A stretch of 42,484 nucleotides of DNA from Deltaproteobacteria bacterium (GTDB taxonomy: Bacteria > Desulfobacterota > Desulfovibrionia > Desulfovibrionales > Desulfovibrionaceae): contig SAAX01000018.1 in NCBI GenBank assembly GCA_009929215.1, forward strand, positions 1-42,484, read 5' to 3'. This document shows positions 8,674 to 15,333 of this stretch, in pieces. The notes beneath the pieces were generated by a model that did no database searches, had not been told where the DNA came from, and saw nothing but the letters and a program-made list of their open reading frames with translations. A program made the translations under genes and the position numbers. Positions within the stretch are counted from its first letter, which is position 1; each line of letters opens with the position of its first letter.

Positions 8674-8773
8674 GCTAAGCCGCTGTGTAAAAACGGTCCT
8701 TAAGCGGCAAGTTGAGCGATGTTTGCCCCACTAATGAGCATGGCTTTGTCGTCATTGTCGTTGAGTACAAGAA

Positions 8774-8805
8774 AAGGGCGGGTTGCAGTGAAGCAACCCG
8801 CCCTT
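8774..8805 (-). terminator. Intrinsic terminator of the integrase gene
   Basis: AAGGGCGGGTTGC and its exact complement form a 13-bp stem with a 6-base loop. Read on the minus strand it is followed by TTTTC, and it begins about 20 bp past the integrase stop. It separates the converging KAP and integrase transcripts. Confidence 0.8.
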
Positions 8806-8826
8806 AAGCGTTATGGCCATCCAGTG

Positions 8827-9885
8827 TTACCTGTTGGCTTCAACCTCGTGCGTCCGACTAGATGCTGGTTGAACTGCACGCTCAATGATCGCCGCCAAGT
8901 GGTTAATGTCCGGCGACACGCTTTTCAGGTAAATATCTGTCGTGGTGGCCCGCTGATGTCCTAAGAGGAGCTGGATGTCAGTCAACCCCGCCTGTTGCGA
9001 CTGGATGAGACTCACGGCGAAAAAATGCCGTATGGCATGAAAACCAAAGCTTTTGACCTGCGCCTTTTTGCAGAGGTGTTTCATCATATCCCGGATAGTT
9101 TGCTGGCGAGTTGAGTACGGCCCGTCAGTGTTGGGATTGATGAAAACATGGGTCGTATTGCCTGTTATGGCTCTCTGGGCAGTTAGAATGGCGTTCAAGC
9201 TGTTGCCTATGGGCAACGTCCGGTACTGCCTTGCCCCTCCTTTGCGCTTCCGCGTCCAAAGCTTCAATGAGTGGTCGGCAACGTCTTCCCACGTTAGGTT
9301 AAGAATTTCGCTTACCCTTGCCCCTGTGAGCAGCAACGTGTTGAGCAAATCAGCTTGCCACGGTTTTGCCACAGCCAGAACCTTGCTGATGTCGTCAGGG
9401 GTAGGCACGTACTTGACGTATTGTTCCACAGCGGGCTTGGCAACAAAACGCCAGGGATTTCTTGGAACAGCGTCTTTGTGCCAATTCCAGAGCGCTTTCA
9501 ACGTGCGAATGCGGCGATCAGCAGCCTTGCCACCACGCGCAGTTTCTGTTGAGCGTATGAAACTGGTAGCGATGGCCTTCGTAATGTCAGTCATGGCGAC
9601 ATCCTTTGTAAGGAAAGCCGCAAATTCGCAGAGGTGGCGTTTTTGCTCAAGAAACGTGTTGGGCGTCAATCGCACCTTGCAGTCCTGCAAGTATACCCTA
9701 CTAGCATGGGAAAACATCAAACTCGGTGGCGTAGCTTGCTGCTGATTTAGGGCCACTTTTGCGACTTGCTCCCATTCCTTTGCCTCTTTTCGGCTGTAGC
9801 AAATCTTTGAGTACTGGTGCCCCTGAAACTTGAAGTAGGCTTGGAACACGATTCCATTCTTTTTCACGATTTCGCGTATTGCCAT
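8827..9885 (-). CDS. int: Tyrosine recombinase/integrase
   Basis: 352 residues. It catalyses site-specific integration and excision between attP and attB at the tRNA-Ser 3' end. The N-terminal ~60 residues resemble an arm-binding domain (FQAYFKFQGHQYSKICYSRK), residues ~60-140 the SAM-like core-binding domain, and ~160-340 the catalytic domain. All catalytic residues are visible: Arg190 (LLTGARVSEILNL), Lys215 (RKRKGGARQ), His283 and Arg286 (HAIRHFF), His310 (LLGHQ) and Tyr319 (TTDIYLK). The ATG at 9885 has GGAGA six bases upstream. Its 5' end overlaps the upstream excisionase-like frame by 185 bp, suggesting coupled translation. Confidence 0.93.
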   Translation of the reverse strand: MAIREIVKKNGIVFQAYFKFQGHQYSKICYSRKEAKEWEQVAKVALNQQQATPPSLMFSHASRVYLQDCKVRLTPNTFLEQKRHLCEFAAFLTKDVAMTDITKAIATSFIRSTETARGGKAADRRIRTLKALWNWHKDAVPRNPWRFVAKPAVEQYVKYVPTPDDISKVLAVAKPWQADLLNTLLLTGARVSEILNLTWEDVADHSLKLWTRKRKGGARQYRTLPIGNSLNAILTAQRAITGNTTHVFINPNTDGPYSTRQQTIRDMMKHLCKKAQVKSFGFHAIRHFFAVSLIQSQQAGLTDIQLLLGHQRATTTDIYLKSVSPDINHLAAIIERAVQPASSRTHEVEANR

Positions 9886-10081
9886 TGCTGTTCTCCGTCA
9901 ACATTCTAAAATATTGCAAAATGTCATCTTGGTTAAATCGCGCGCCCCGCAAATTTTCGCTTTTGAAGGAAGTGGGAGTGACAAAAAAATGGGGGTAGCT
10001 TCGCCAGTTATTTCTGACGGTGCCGGGCGATAAATTTAAAAAATCTGCTAATTCTAGGTATGTCATGCACAGAGGGTTCAT
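9701..10081 (-). CDS. Excisionase-like HTH protein overlapping int
   Basis: 126 residues. The N-terminal ~60 residues (MTYLELADFLNLSPGTVRNN, ending GARFNQDDILQYF) have the winged-helix pattern of AlpA/Xis-type DNA-binding proteins that bend attachment-site DNA or regulate the integrase. The start at 10081 overlaps the stop of a 26-codon ORF as ATGA, which supports this start. From residue ~66 on the frame overlaps the integrase gene in another frame. That 60-residue tail (WNRVPSLLQVSGAPVLKDLL and on) looks like incidental readthrough, so the functional protein is probably the N-terminal half. Xis function is inferred from domain type and position. Confidence 0.65.
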   Translation of the reverse strand: MNPLCMTYLELADFLNLSPGTVRNNWRSYPHFFVTPTSFKSENLRGARFNQDDILQYFRMLTENSNGNTRNREKEWNRVPSLLQVSGAPVLKDLLQPKRGKGMGASRKSGPKSAASYATEFDVFPC

Positions 10082-10158
10082 TGGCGCATGGAAATATTTT
10101 TTATCTCTTCATATCTGTTAGCGTTTATATGGTTCATCTCAAGAAATGCTGCTTTCAT
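10078..10158 (-). CDS. 26-residue small ORF translationally coupled to the excisionase-like gene
   Basis: ATG at 10158 is preceded by AAGGAG with a 5-base spacer. It encodes 26 residues beginning MKAAFLEMNHINANRYEEIK and stops with a TGA that overlaps the next ATG (ATGA at 10078-10081). The strong ribosome site and exact stop-start overlap argue for real translation. It may be a coupling leader or a small regulator. No family is recognised. Confidence 0.55.
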   Translation of the reverse strand: MKAAFLEMNHINANRYEEIKNISMRQ

Positions 10159-10180
10159 TGATGCTCCTTCAAAATGCCAA

Positions 10181-10192
10181 GTTTATATAAAC
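10181..10192. promoter_or_regulatory. 12-bp perfect palindrome upstream of the small ORF-xis-int cluster
   Basis: GTTTATATAAAC is perfectly self-complementary and sits between the rep terminator (10195-10226) and the ribosome site of the small ORF. It could be an operator or an excisionase binding site. No clear -35/-10 pair is seen, so the cluster may depend on readthrough from rep. Confidence 0.35.
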
Positions 10193-10194
10193 AA

Positions 10195-10226
10195 GTTGCC
10201 CCGGCTGGTGTTTCAGCCGGGGCAAC
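10195..10226 (-). terminator. Terminator after the HUH replication gene
   Basis: GTTGCCCCGGCTG (10195-10207) pairs with CAGCCGGGGCAAC (10214-10226) as a 13-bp stem with a 6-base loop. Read on the minus strand it is followed by TTGTTTATAT. It begins seven bases past the rep stop and may attenuate readthrough into the xis-int genes. Confidence 0.75.
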
Positions 10227-10232
10227 AATTAT

Positions 10233-11069
10233 TTAGTGTCTATGTTGTTTCATGAGTTTTTTTACCGCATCGACAACCTCCTGTGGGTAAAATGAGAAGT
10301 GGTAAAATTCTCGCTTAACGTAATCGTCATAGTCTTTTGTATCTAGGCCCTTGCGGTGATACTCCATAACCCGAATAAGCTGCTCGATCAGCAGCTTCAT
10401 TTCATGGCTAATAGGGTATTCCTTCGAGGCCTTGGCAAAGGTAATGTTCCGCTTGCCAACAATGCCGAACATGTGGCGACCGGGAAACATCTTCCTGAAT
10501 TGCTTTTTTCGGGCTTTCTTCTCTTGTGAAAAGAGGTAGCCACGAACCGAGTTGTCAGCCTCCACGGCCTTAAACGCGCTCTTATTTGTGCTACCCGTCA
10601 TCTCCAGCCAAGTCCGCTTTAAGACGCGTTTTTGGTCTCTGCTTAGCTCTTGTCCGAAAGAGCCGAACATGTGGAAGTGCAGGCCTGAGTTGCTGAAGGC
10701 AATCTCTGCGCCCCACGCAAACCAAGCACCGGGGAAATTCGTCATGACTAGGTTTGTGTACGCCTGAAAGATGTCATAAGCCCTTTCGCAGGTGTCTTCG
10801 TCGATTTTCTTCCACACTTTAGTGTCGAAGTTCAACGTAATGAACCAGTCCGTCTTATTTGTAATCGTCGCGAACTTTTTTGCGAAACGACTGGGTTGTT
10901 TGCCGTTAAAAAGTGACCCCTGATATGGCGCGAAGTGGTGCGCAAGATATTGGGAATCACTTCTATACATCAAGATCAGCAGGCCGCAGAATCTTATTGT
11001 GTATTCTGCGATGCTGTTGTTGATGCGGATAATTGCCTCAGCCAAATTCATTTTCGTTTCTGCGGCCAT
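10233..11069 (-). CDS. HUH-type replication initiator (Rep) protein
   Basis: 278 residues from the ATG at 11069, which has GGAGG five bases upstream; an ATG 12 bp earlier overlaps that ribosome site. FITLNFDTKVWKKID (about 76-90) is the first conserved strand. GLHFHMFGSF contains the metal-binding His-hydrophobe-His motif (H131, H133). GYLFSQEKKARKKQ supplies Tyr178 with downstream lysines, the nicking Tyr arrangement of single-Tyr HUH Reps. The overall form is like inovirus/satellite Gp2-type (YagK/YfjJ-like) proteins. It would nick an origin to start rolling-circle replication of the excised element. The repeat-rich region upstream is the likely regulatory or origin DNA. The HUH call is from motifs only. 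Confidence 0.68.
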   Translation of the reverse strand: MAAETKMNLAEAIIRINNSIAEYTIRFCGLLILMYRSDSQYLAHHFAPYQGSLFNGKQPSRFAKKFATITNKTDWFITLNFDTKVWKKIDEDTCERAYDIFQAYTNLVMTNFPGAWFAWGAEIAFSNSGLHFHMFGSFGQELSRDQKRVLKRTWLEMTGSTNKSAFKAVEADNSVRGYLFSQEKKARKKQFRKMFPGRHMFGIVGKRNITFAKASKEYPISHEMKLLIEQLIRVMEYHRKGLDTKDYDDYVKREFYHFSFYPQEVVDAVKKLMKQHRH

Positions 11070-11122
11070 AAAGGCCTCCATGTCTTAGCGCTTCTAATAT
11101 TTTTATTATTAAATATTGTGCG

Positions 11123-11141
11123 CTACGTCATATACACCTCC
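11123..11141 (-). promoter_or_regulatory. Leader with consensus ribosome site and two-codon ORF before rep
   Basis: In the rep leader, GGAGG (11137-11141) is spaced five bases from ATG-ACG-TAG (11131 to 11123), a start followed by one codon and a stop. An AT-rich hairpin (AATATTT/AAATATT) flanked by GCGC at both sides lies between this and the true rep ribosome site. It could stall or load ribosomes to control Rep synthesis, or be a decayed start. Confidence 0.35.
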
Positions 11142-11165
11142 ATAAAAATAAAAAAAGCAGAATGC

Positions 11166-11193
11166 AGTATAGCATAAAATGAAAAAAAGTCAA
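11166..11193 (-). promoter_or_regulatory. Sigma-70-type promoter of rep
   Basis: On the minus strand TTGACT (11193-11188) and TATACT (11171-11166) are 16 bp apart, close to consensus, about 95 bp upstream of the rep start codon. Confidence 0.65.
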
Positions 11194-11199
11194 TAGGTC

Positions 11200-11800
11200 T
11201 GAAAATATTACACTATTACTCGACACAGGAATTTTGATTTTACTGAACAATTATAAAAACAATGCTTAGAGCAAAGCTCGATTATATTTTTTTTTGTATT
11301 TAAGAAAACTACTCTGAAACCATTTTGCAAACAAAGTTTTTTGCAATGGTAAAAACAATGCTGTGTAGGCATCAAATCGTGGCAAGTTGAAATTTGGCAC
11401 GGCAAGAATCAAAACAATGTTTAAAGCAATGTTTTTTAACATTGTTTATTTCATGGCTAAAAACATTGCTTTAAACATTGTTGTTGAAGGAAAATGCGAA
11501 AATGATCATGAAAATAATGAATTCAAAAAACAATCTTCGCCTTAAAGATTTATTGCATCATGAATTATTAACAATCATCATGGCAATGATTTGATGGTTG
11601 TGTGCGAATGAACGTATCAAGTAGTGATTGAATATAGCTATTAGTACAGTAACTATATACAGAGATAACTAGTTATATAAATAATATTATATTAACCGTT
11701 AACTAGTGTAATTCAAATTATTTGTTCATTTGCTCTATTTTAGATAATAATATTGTCTGGAGTTAAAAGTCATTAAGACTTTCCTTTTTTAAGCGTTCCC
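11200..11800. other. AT-rich repeat region: candidate replication origin/control region
   Basis: About 600 bp without a supportable gene, between rep (leftward) and the RHH gene (rightward). The motif AAACAATGYT recurs at 11,257, 11,353 and 11,412; the first and third copies share 17 of 20 bases over the longer unit. A perfect 24-bp inverted repeat (11,413-11,436 and 11,459-11,482, spacer 22 bp) includes it on both strands. A further palindrome ATTGTT-TTT-AACAAT lies at 11,852-11,866. To the right is very AT-rich DNA with TAACTAGTTA-like palindromes around 11,667-11,705. Iterons plus an AT-rich tract next to a Rep gene suggest an origin or partition site. The function is inferred. Confidence 0.5.
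11413..11482. repeat. Perfect 24-bp inverted repeat with internal half-site
   Basis: The arms 11,413-11,436 and 11,459-11,482 are exact reverse complements; the 22-bp spacer itself contains another AACATTGTT half-site. In RNA or single strands this gives a strong hairpin, as at rolling-circle origins; as DNA it can bind a dimeric protein such as the nearby RHH protein or Rep. Confidence 0.8.
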
Positions 11801-11927
11801 AATGTGCCCTGATGAAATGATAGAAACGTTGTTTTGCCAATTGCTATTAGCATTGTTTTTAACAATACTTTTACCAAGGGTTTCTTTATTGCTGAATATG
11901 GGCATACGACATGGAATGGAGGATAAA

Positions 11928-12491
11928 ATGGCAAGGAAAAGTTCAGGTTCAAATGACAAACCGATGAAAACGACGGCTGAGAATGAAAATGACGTTGAAG
12001 TGCCAAATGTCAAAGATCTTAAAGCCAGCGATTTAAAAAAGAAGGGGCATTTCAAAGGCTACACGTATTCTGTTGGGGCACTTTCAGTTCTAGAAGCTGT
12101 AAAGATGGAGCTTAAGGGTACTGGAGAAACGCTGAATAGTTTCGTATCGGAAGCAATAATCTACTATAGCAATTCACGATTTTCAGAAGAAGTTCTTGGC
12201 AGCGTCGTCGCTGCGCATAATTCAAAGCCTATGCGGACTCCGGAAAGAAATAGAATACTAGCACTTGAGCGGCTTATTGCTGTGATTGGCATGGATTTTT
12301 TAGAAAAAAATAAGCAATCTGAGTTTAACAGAATGAAAAAATTCCTTAAAAATAACCCTGAGATTATCGAGAAAGGTACCCCCGGCGGGCGATGCAAGAA
12401 AGCCTCGCAAGAAACAGGTATCTTTAAAGATGATTATGCCATGCCACTCTGGCTTATATTGTTTTATGCCAAAAAATTCGAATTCATATGA
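11928..12491 (+). CDS. Probable ribbon-helix-helix DNA-binding protein
   Basis: 187 residues from the ATG at 11928, with GGAGG six bases upstream. The frame stays open to 11802, but that stretch (11,802-11,927) contains the operator-like palindrome and has no ribosome site. An acidic/lysine-rich N-terminus of ~45 residues (ENENDVEVPNVKDLKASDLK) is followed by GYTYSVGALSVLEAVKMELK-GTGETLNSFVSEAIIYYS, a strand-helix-turn-helix order with the polar turn expected of RHH (CopG/Arc/ParG-like) repressors or partition proteins. The C-terminal ~90 residues are helical and basic. It may regulate its own promoter and rep through the AACAATGTT repeats. RHH is a pattern call only. Confidence 0.5.
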   Translation: MARKSSGSNDKPMKTTAENENDVEVPNVKDLKASDLKKKGHFKGYTYSVGALSVLEAVKMELKGTGETLNSFVSEAIIYYSNSRFSEEVLGSVVAAHNSKPMRTPERNRILALERLIAVIGMDFLEKNKQSEFNRMKKFLKNNPEIIEKGTPGGRCKKASQETGIFKDDYAMPLWLILFYAKKFEFI

Positions 12492-12493
12492 AT

Positions 12494-12529
12494 AAAAAGG
12501 CTCTCCATGATTAAATGGAGAGCCTTTTT
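12494..12529. terminator. Bidirectional terminator between convergent genes
   Basis: AAAAAGGCTCTCCAT (12494-12508) and its complement (12515-12529) form a 15-bp stem with a 6-base loop, ending in TTTTT on both strands. It starts two bases past the RHH stop and 14 bp from the stop of the converging gene. Confidence 0.9.
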
Positions 12530-12543
12530 CATGTCAGCTACCG

Positions 12544-13158
12544 TTAGGCGGGTAGTGTGTTTTTAACAAATTTATCGAACTCTGGCATAAGCTTGAGCAC
12601 GCTTTCCAATGCTGTGTTCATGGGGTCCAGCGATTTTTTGAGTTCGGGGTATTCCTTTGCGACAACAACCGGGTCGAGGGCGAAGGGTAGGGTAAGTGTG
12701 CCGCGCTTGGTGAACTGGAATCCAGCTTTTTGGAGAACTTCCTTTTCCTTTAGAAAGACCTCCAAGTGCTGTTTGACTTTATACCGGGACGGGCCAGCTG
12801 GCCTGCCGTCCATCCAAAATTCAAAGGCCAGGGTGCAGCCGTTGATGCCAAGAGCACTTCCAAGCCAATAACTGTTGGCATTGGCGTCAGTCTCCGTCAG
12901 CCTGAAAACAACCAAGTCGGCATGTCCTGGCTTTGTCGGCCAATCCAACGGGGCGAAAACGGTATCGTCGTTGCCGTCCTCATCCTCCACCACAAGGCCA
13001 AGTCTGGTGCGCCACGGTGAGCGTTCGCCAAGCCGTTTTGAAATAGCCGTATTTATGGCCTTGAACACGGTGGCCTCCACATGCTCTGTCAATGAGTCTT
13101 CCTCAATCATCTGCGGGTTTGACAGTAAAAATACGCACATCTCCTTAGAGTAACTCAT
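12544..13158 (-). CDS. Unknown protein with regulated leader
   Basis: 204 residues, no signal peptide or membrane segment, family not recognised. The middle is acidic (VVEDEDGNDDTVFAPLDWPT) and there is a Trp-rich region (SYWLGSALGINGCTLAFEFW). The C-terminus is helical and Leu/Lys-rich. The start at 13158 has GGAG seven bases upstream. What stands out is upstream: an almost perfect sigma-70 promoter (13,248-13,276), a Rho-independent terminator inside the leader (13,187-13,223), and a 28-codon ORF that crosses that terminator and overlaps this start. The gene is therefore probably attenuated. I cannot assign a function. Confidence 0.7.
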   Translation of the reverse strand: MSYSKEMCVFLLSNPQMIEEDSLTEHVEATVFKAINTAISKRLGERSPWRTRLGLVVEDEDGNDDTVFAPLDWPTKPGHADLVVFRLTETDANANSYWLGSALGINGCTLAFEFWMDGRPAGPSRYKVKQHLEVFLKEKEVLQKAGFQFTKRGTLTLPFALDPVVVAKEYPELKKSLDPMNTALESVLKLMPEFDKFVKNTLPA

Positions 13159-13231
13159 TTAGATCTCCAACGATTTTAGTAATGATAAAAAAGAAGCCAT
13201 TCGTACAATACGAATGGCTTCTTGTGGTCAT
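13145..13231 (-). CDS. Putative 28-residue leader ORF crossing the attenuator hairpin
   Basis: ATG at 13231 opens a frame (starts MTTRSHSYCTNGFFFIITKI) that runs through the hairpin and its T-run and ends in TAA at 13145, overlapping the start of the next gene by 14 bp. Translation would stop the hairpin forming and would be coupled to the downstream start. There is no strong ribosome site, so it may be chance. Confidence 0.3.
   Translation of the reverse strand: MTTRSHSYCTNGFFFIITKIVGDLNELL
13187..13223 (-). terminator. Leader terminator (attenuator) inside the 5' UTR
   Basis: The 15-bp perfect stem AAGAAGCCATTCGTA (13191-13205) / complement (13209-13223) has a 3-base loop and, on the minus strand, a run of six T immediately after. 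It lies downstream of the promoter at 13,248-13,276 and upstream of the gene starting at 13,158, so it is either an attenuator or the end of a short RNA of about 55 nt. Confidence 0.75.
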
Positions 13232-13247
13232 GGCTTGCGCCAGTATT

Positions 13248-13276
13248 ATTGTATCATGAAATCACAATTTTGTCAA
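13248..13276 (-). promoter_or_regulatory. Near-consensus sigma-70 promoter
   Basis: On the minus strand TTGACA (13276-13271), a 17-bp spacer and TACAAT (13253-13248). The -10 box is part of an 11-bp sequence ATTGTATCATG that is repeated at 13,312-13,322, which may be an operator. Confidence 0.8.
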
Positions 13277-13322
13277 TATAGATGGATATGTTGATCTAGT
13301 AGTAACAGAAAATTGTATCATG
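13248..13322. repeat. Pair of 11-bp direct repeats in a divergent promoter region
   Basis: ATTGTATCATG occurs at 13,248-13,258 and 13,312-13,322, 64 bp apart (about six helical turns), between the divergent genes at 13,158 and 13,357. One copy covers the -10 box of the leftward promoter. Spacing in whole turns is compatible with repressor-mediated looping. Confidence 0.45.
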
Positions 13323-13356
13323 TCAGCTTAGTATTACATCAATAAGAAAGGAGAGT

Positions 13357-13965
13357 ATGCGTATGGAAAGTTCATTACAGTCAAATCATGTCCTCGCTAG
13401 CATTAAAGACTTTGAGGCATCCATTACCTCCAAGCTGGCCCACTTGGCTAAAGCACAGGGCGGCAATCAGTTCCACCATCATAAACGCATTGCCTTCATT
13501 GGCATCGGTGACATTGGCACTGCGGCGGCAGATGCTGTCCATGACAGATTTCCTGTCCTTCAAGGATTCTTGGACGTTATTCATGCCAGTCAGGCTGATA
13601 GCCCTGACTACATTCCTGCGCTATCGGGTTGGGTCACAGACTGGCGAGGTCTCTATGAACGCGAACCGCTGGTTTCCGTTTATATCGTGGGCACTATTGA
13701 TAGCTGCAACCGCCTTCTTGATGCCCTTGATGCGGGCAACGCAGCCCGATACTTAAAATGTGACTTTGTGCGGGGTTTCTTTGATCTGCATGATGGGTGG
13801 GATGGGGCCGTCCCTGCCTTATGTAACGCCGACATCGCTGTGTCCCTGACGGAGAGCGAAGGGGGAGGGCCGGGGCGAGGGGGTGATTTAGAGCAAGATG
13901 GGTTGTTTTTAGAACTGTACGAGTTCCTGCTGTCTATGCTGGACGATGATATCTTGATGGTATGA
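13357..13965 (+). CDS. Unknown protein with a GxGxxG nucleotide-binding-like motif
   Basis: 202 residues (or 200 from the second ATG at 13363, which is better spaced from AAGGAG at 13,348-13,353). Residues ~43-60 read KRIAFIGIGDIGTAAADAV, a strand followed by GxGxxG and a helix, as in Rossmann-fold, E1-like or tubulin/FtsZ-like proteins. VSVYIVGTIDS around residue 108 resembles another core strand. The C-terminus has a Gly-rich acidic loop (SEGGGPGRGGDLEQDG) and an acidic end. No family is recognised. It is divergent from the 204-residue gene and shares its control region. Confidence 0.65.
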   Translation: MRMESSLQSNHVLASIKDFEASITSKLAHLAKAQGGNQFHHHKRIAFIGIGDIGTAAADAVHDRFPVLQGFLDVIHASQADSPDYIPALSGWVTDWRGLYEREPLVSVYIVGTIDSCNRLLDALDAGNAARYLKCDFVRGFFDLHDGWDGAVPALCNADIAVSLTESEGGGPGRGGDLEQDGLFLELYEFLLSMLDDDILMV

Positions 13966-13968
13966 GAG

Positions 13969-13992
13969 GGAGGGGAGGTAGCCCTCCCCTCC
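13969..13992 (+). terminator. G/C-rich hairpin after the GxGxxG gene
   Basis: GGAGGGGAGG (13969-13978) pairs with CCTCCCCTCC (13983-13992) across a 4-base loop, four bases past the stop. There is no T-tract. It lies between converging genes and probably ends or stabilises the mRNA. Confidence 0.5.
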
Positions 13993-14019
13993 ACACACTG
14001 GCTTGTTTAGCTGTGTACG

Positions 14020-14820
14020 TTAATTGCTAATAGTATACTTTTTATCCACAGCATCCCATTTGCAATATTCCGAACTGATTGTTTCTTGCTTTATTGACAA
14101 AATATTTCCGCTCAGGTGACCCTGAAACGCGCCTTTTTTGCTGTCAGATTTACAGGCGACACTGTCATTTTCAAAATTGCAAATACCCGTCCAAGTGCAG
14201 TTATGTTTGCCGTCTTTAGTTTTTCCGCTAAAAATGACAACGGGGTTTTCCATGCTTGGCGTTTTTTCAAAGCTAAAAATTGAAAGGTTATTTCCCCGGT
14301 GGGACGTTGCTTTCATTGTCTGGTGTATTTCAAATATTTTTTTCGCAATAATATCTTTTCGCATCGCAATGTAGGTATCAAAAAATCTTTCTGGTTGTTC
14401 TGAAACAATGCCATTTTCTGTCATTGATTTATACAAAAAACTTATATTGTTGGCAAAAACATTCAAGTGATCGCTAAGCAAGCTATCGTTGTTCAGTGCA
14501 TTCCTATACCTAAAAATTTCAAAGGCGAGAATCGAATTCTGGACGATGATTGTTTTGTACAAGCTGACAATTCGCTCACGGTCATTAGCCCCATCAGAAA
14601 GGGATTGCCTAAGTGCATCGCGGAAAACGCCCAGACCTTCTTCAAGAGATTCAACATTTGGCCTTAAGATGTCATTTTTATCATGCAAATAAATATCGTA
14701 AAGTTCTGCTGTTTCTTTTTCCAACTCTGATTTTGTATATAGAGTGTCAAGGGTGAGTGCAAAACTTTGCCCAGCAGAAAACAAAACACACATAAAAATT
14801 ACTAGTACTCGAATTTTCAT
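14020..14820 (-). CDS. Secreted protein of unknown function
   Basis: 266 residues. The N-terminus is a Sec signal peptide (MKIRVLVIFMCVLFSAGQSF, cleavage probably after SFA at about residue 22). The mature part is mostly helical up to ~170 and then has a beta-rich end with several Cys (HNCTWTGICNFENDSVACKS, then SEYCKWDA), suggesting disulfides in the periplasm. GGAAGG precedes the ATG at 14820. It is the last of three leftward genes (15,993 to 14,020), all exported or membrane proteins, so they may work together at the envelope, for example in exclusion. No family is recognised. Confidence 0.65.
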   Translation of the reverse strand: MKIRVLVIFMCVLFSAGQSFALTLDTLYTKSELEKETAELYDIYLHDKNDILRPNVESLEEGLGVFRDALRQSLSDGANDRERIVSLYKTIIVQNSILAFEIFRYRNALNNDSLLSDHLNVFANNISFLYKSMTENGIVSEQPERFFDTYIAMRKDIIAKKIFEIHQTMKATSHRGNNLSIFSFEKTPSMENPVVIFSGKTKDGKHNCTWTGICNFENDSVACKSDSKKGAFQGHLSGNILSIKQETISSEYCKWDAVDKKYTISN

Positions 14821-14858
14821 GCGACCTTCCTTTGATTTACATCACCAGCTATTACAAA

Positions 14859-15281
14859 TCATTTTGAAACGTTCTTAATAATTATCAAGCATGCAAGCTC
14901 AAGTTCATTTGAGTTTAGCGCTCTGTCCGCTTTGCTATACACGAAAACAGCATGATTGTTTGTTACGCGAAACCCATAAGTTTCTGGGTCGTCTGCGCCA
15001 GTAGCAGGGTCTTTGCTATTCGTATCAATTCGATACAGGTTTTCATCCACCTTTTGGCAATTTGTAACCTTTCTATTGATGCCGTTATTTGCAGCAATTT
15101 TTATTACCGTATCAACAAAATCATACGCAGTAATTCTTTTTGAATCGTCCGGCATAGTCATATCTGGGCACTTCAATAGCATTTTGCTAACTGGGCATTC
15201 GCTTAAAGTATCTGCCATTACAGCAGTTGACGCCAATAAGCCGATAGCAAAGAATAATACTACATACGTTTTTTTCATCAT
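14859..15281 (-). CDS. Small secreted protein of unknown function
   Basis: 140 residues from the ATG at 15281, which has AGGGG four bases upstream; a second ATG follows at once. The signal peptide MMKKTYVVLFFAIGLLASTA ends near VMA-DT. The mature protein contains four Cys (ECPVSKMLLKCPDM, TNCQKV, LACLII), consistent with periplasmic disulfides, and a YGFRVTNNHAVFVYSKAD strand region. Middle member of the three-gene leftward envelope cluster. Confidence 0.65.
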   Translation of the reverse strand: MMKKTYVVLFFAIGLLASTAVMADTLSECPVSKMLLKCPDMTMPDDSKRITAYDFVDTVIKIAANNGINRKVTNCQKVDENLYRIDTNSKDPATGADDPETYGFRVTNNHAVFVYSKADRALNSNELELACLIIIKNVSK

Positions 15282-15333
15282 ATTCCCCTGCATGATAGCG
15301 ATTTTAGCGAACGCTGATCACTTTTCCTGGAAC

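Noticed and set aside
8719..8964. 81-codon plus-strand frame at the end of the integrase gene
   Set aside because: It crosses the terminator hairpin and the antisense of int; no supporting signal.
11413..11482. Terminal inverted repeats of an insertion sequence
   Set aside because: Only 22 bp between the arms and no transposase; the arms share the local iteron-like motif instead.
11802..11927. Upstream extension of the RHH gene
   Set aside because: It contains the operator-like palindrome and lacks a ribosome site, while GGAGG sits properly before the ATG at 11928.
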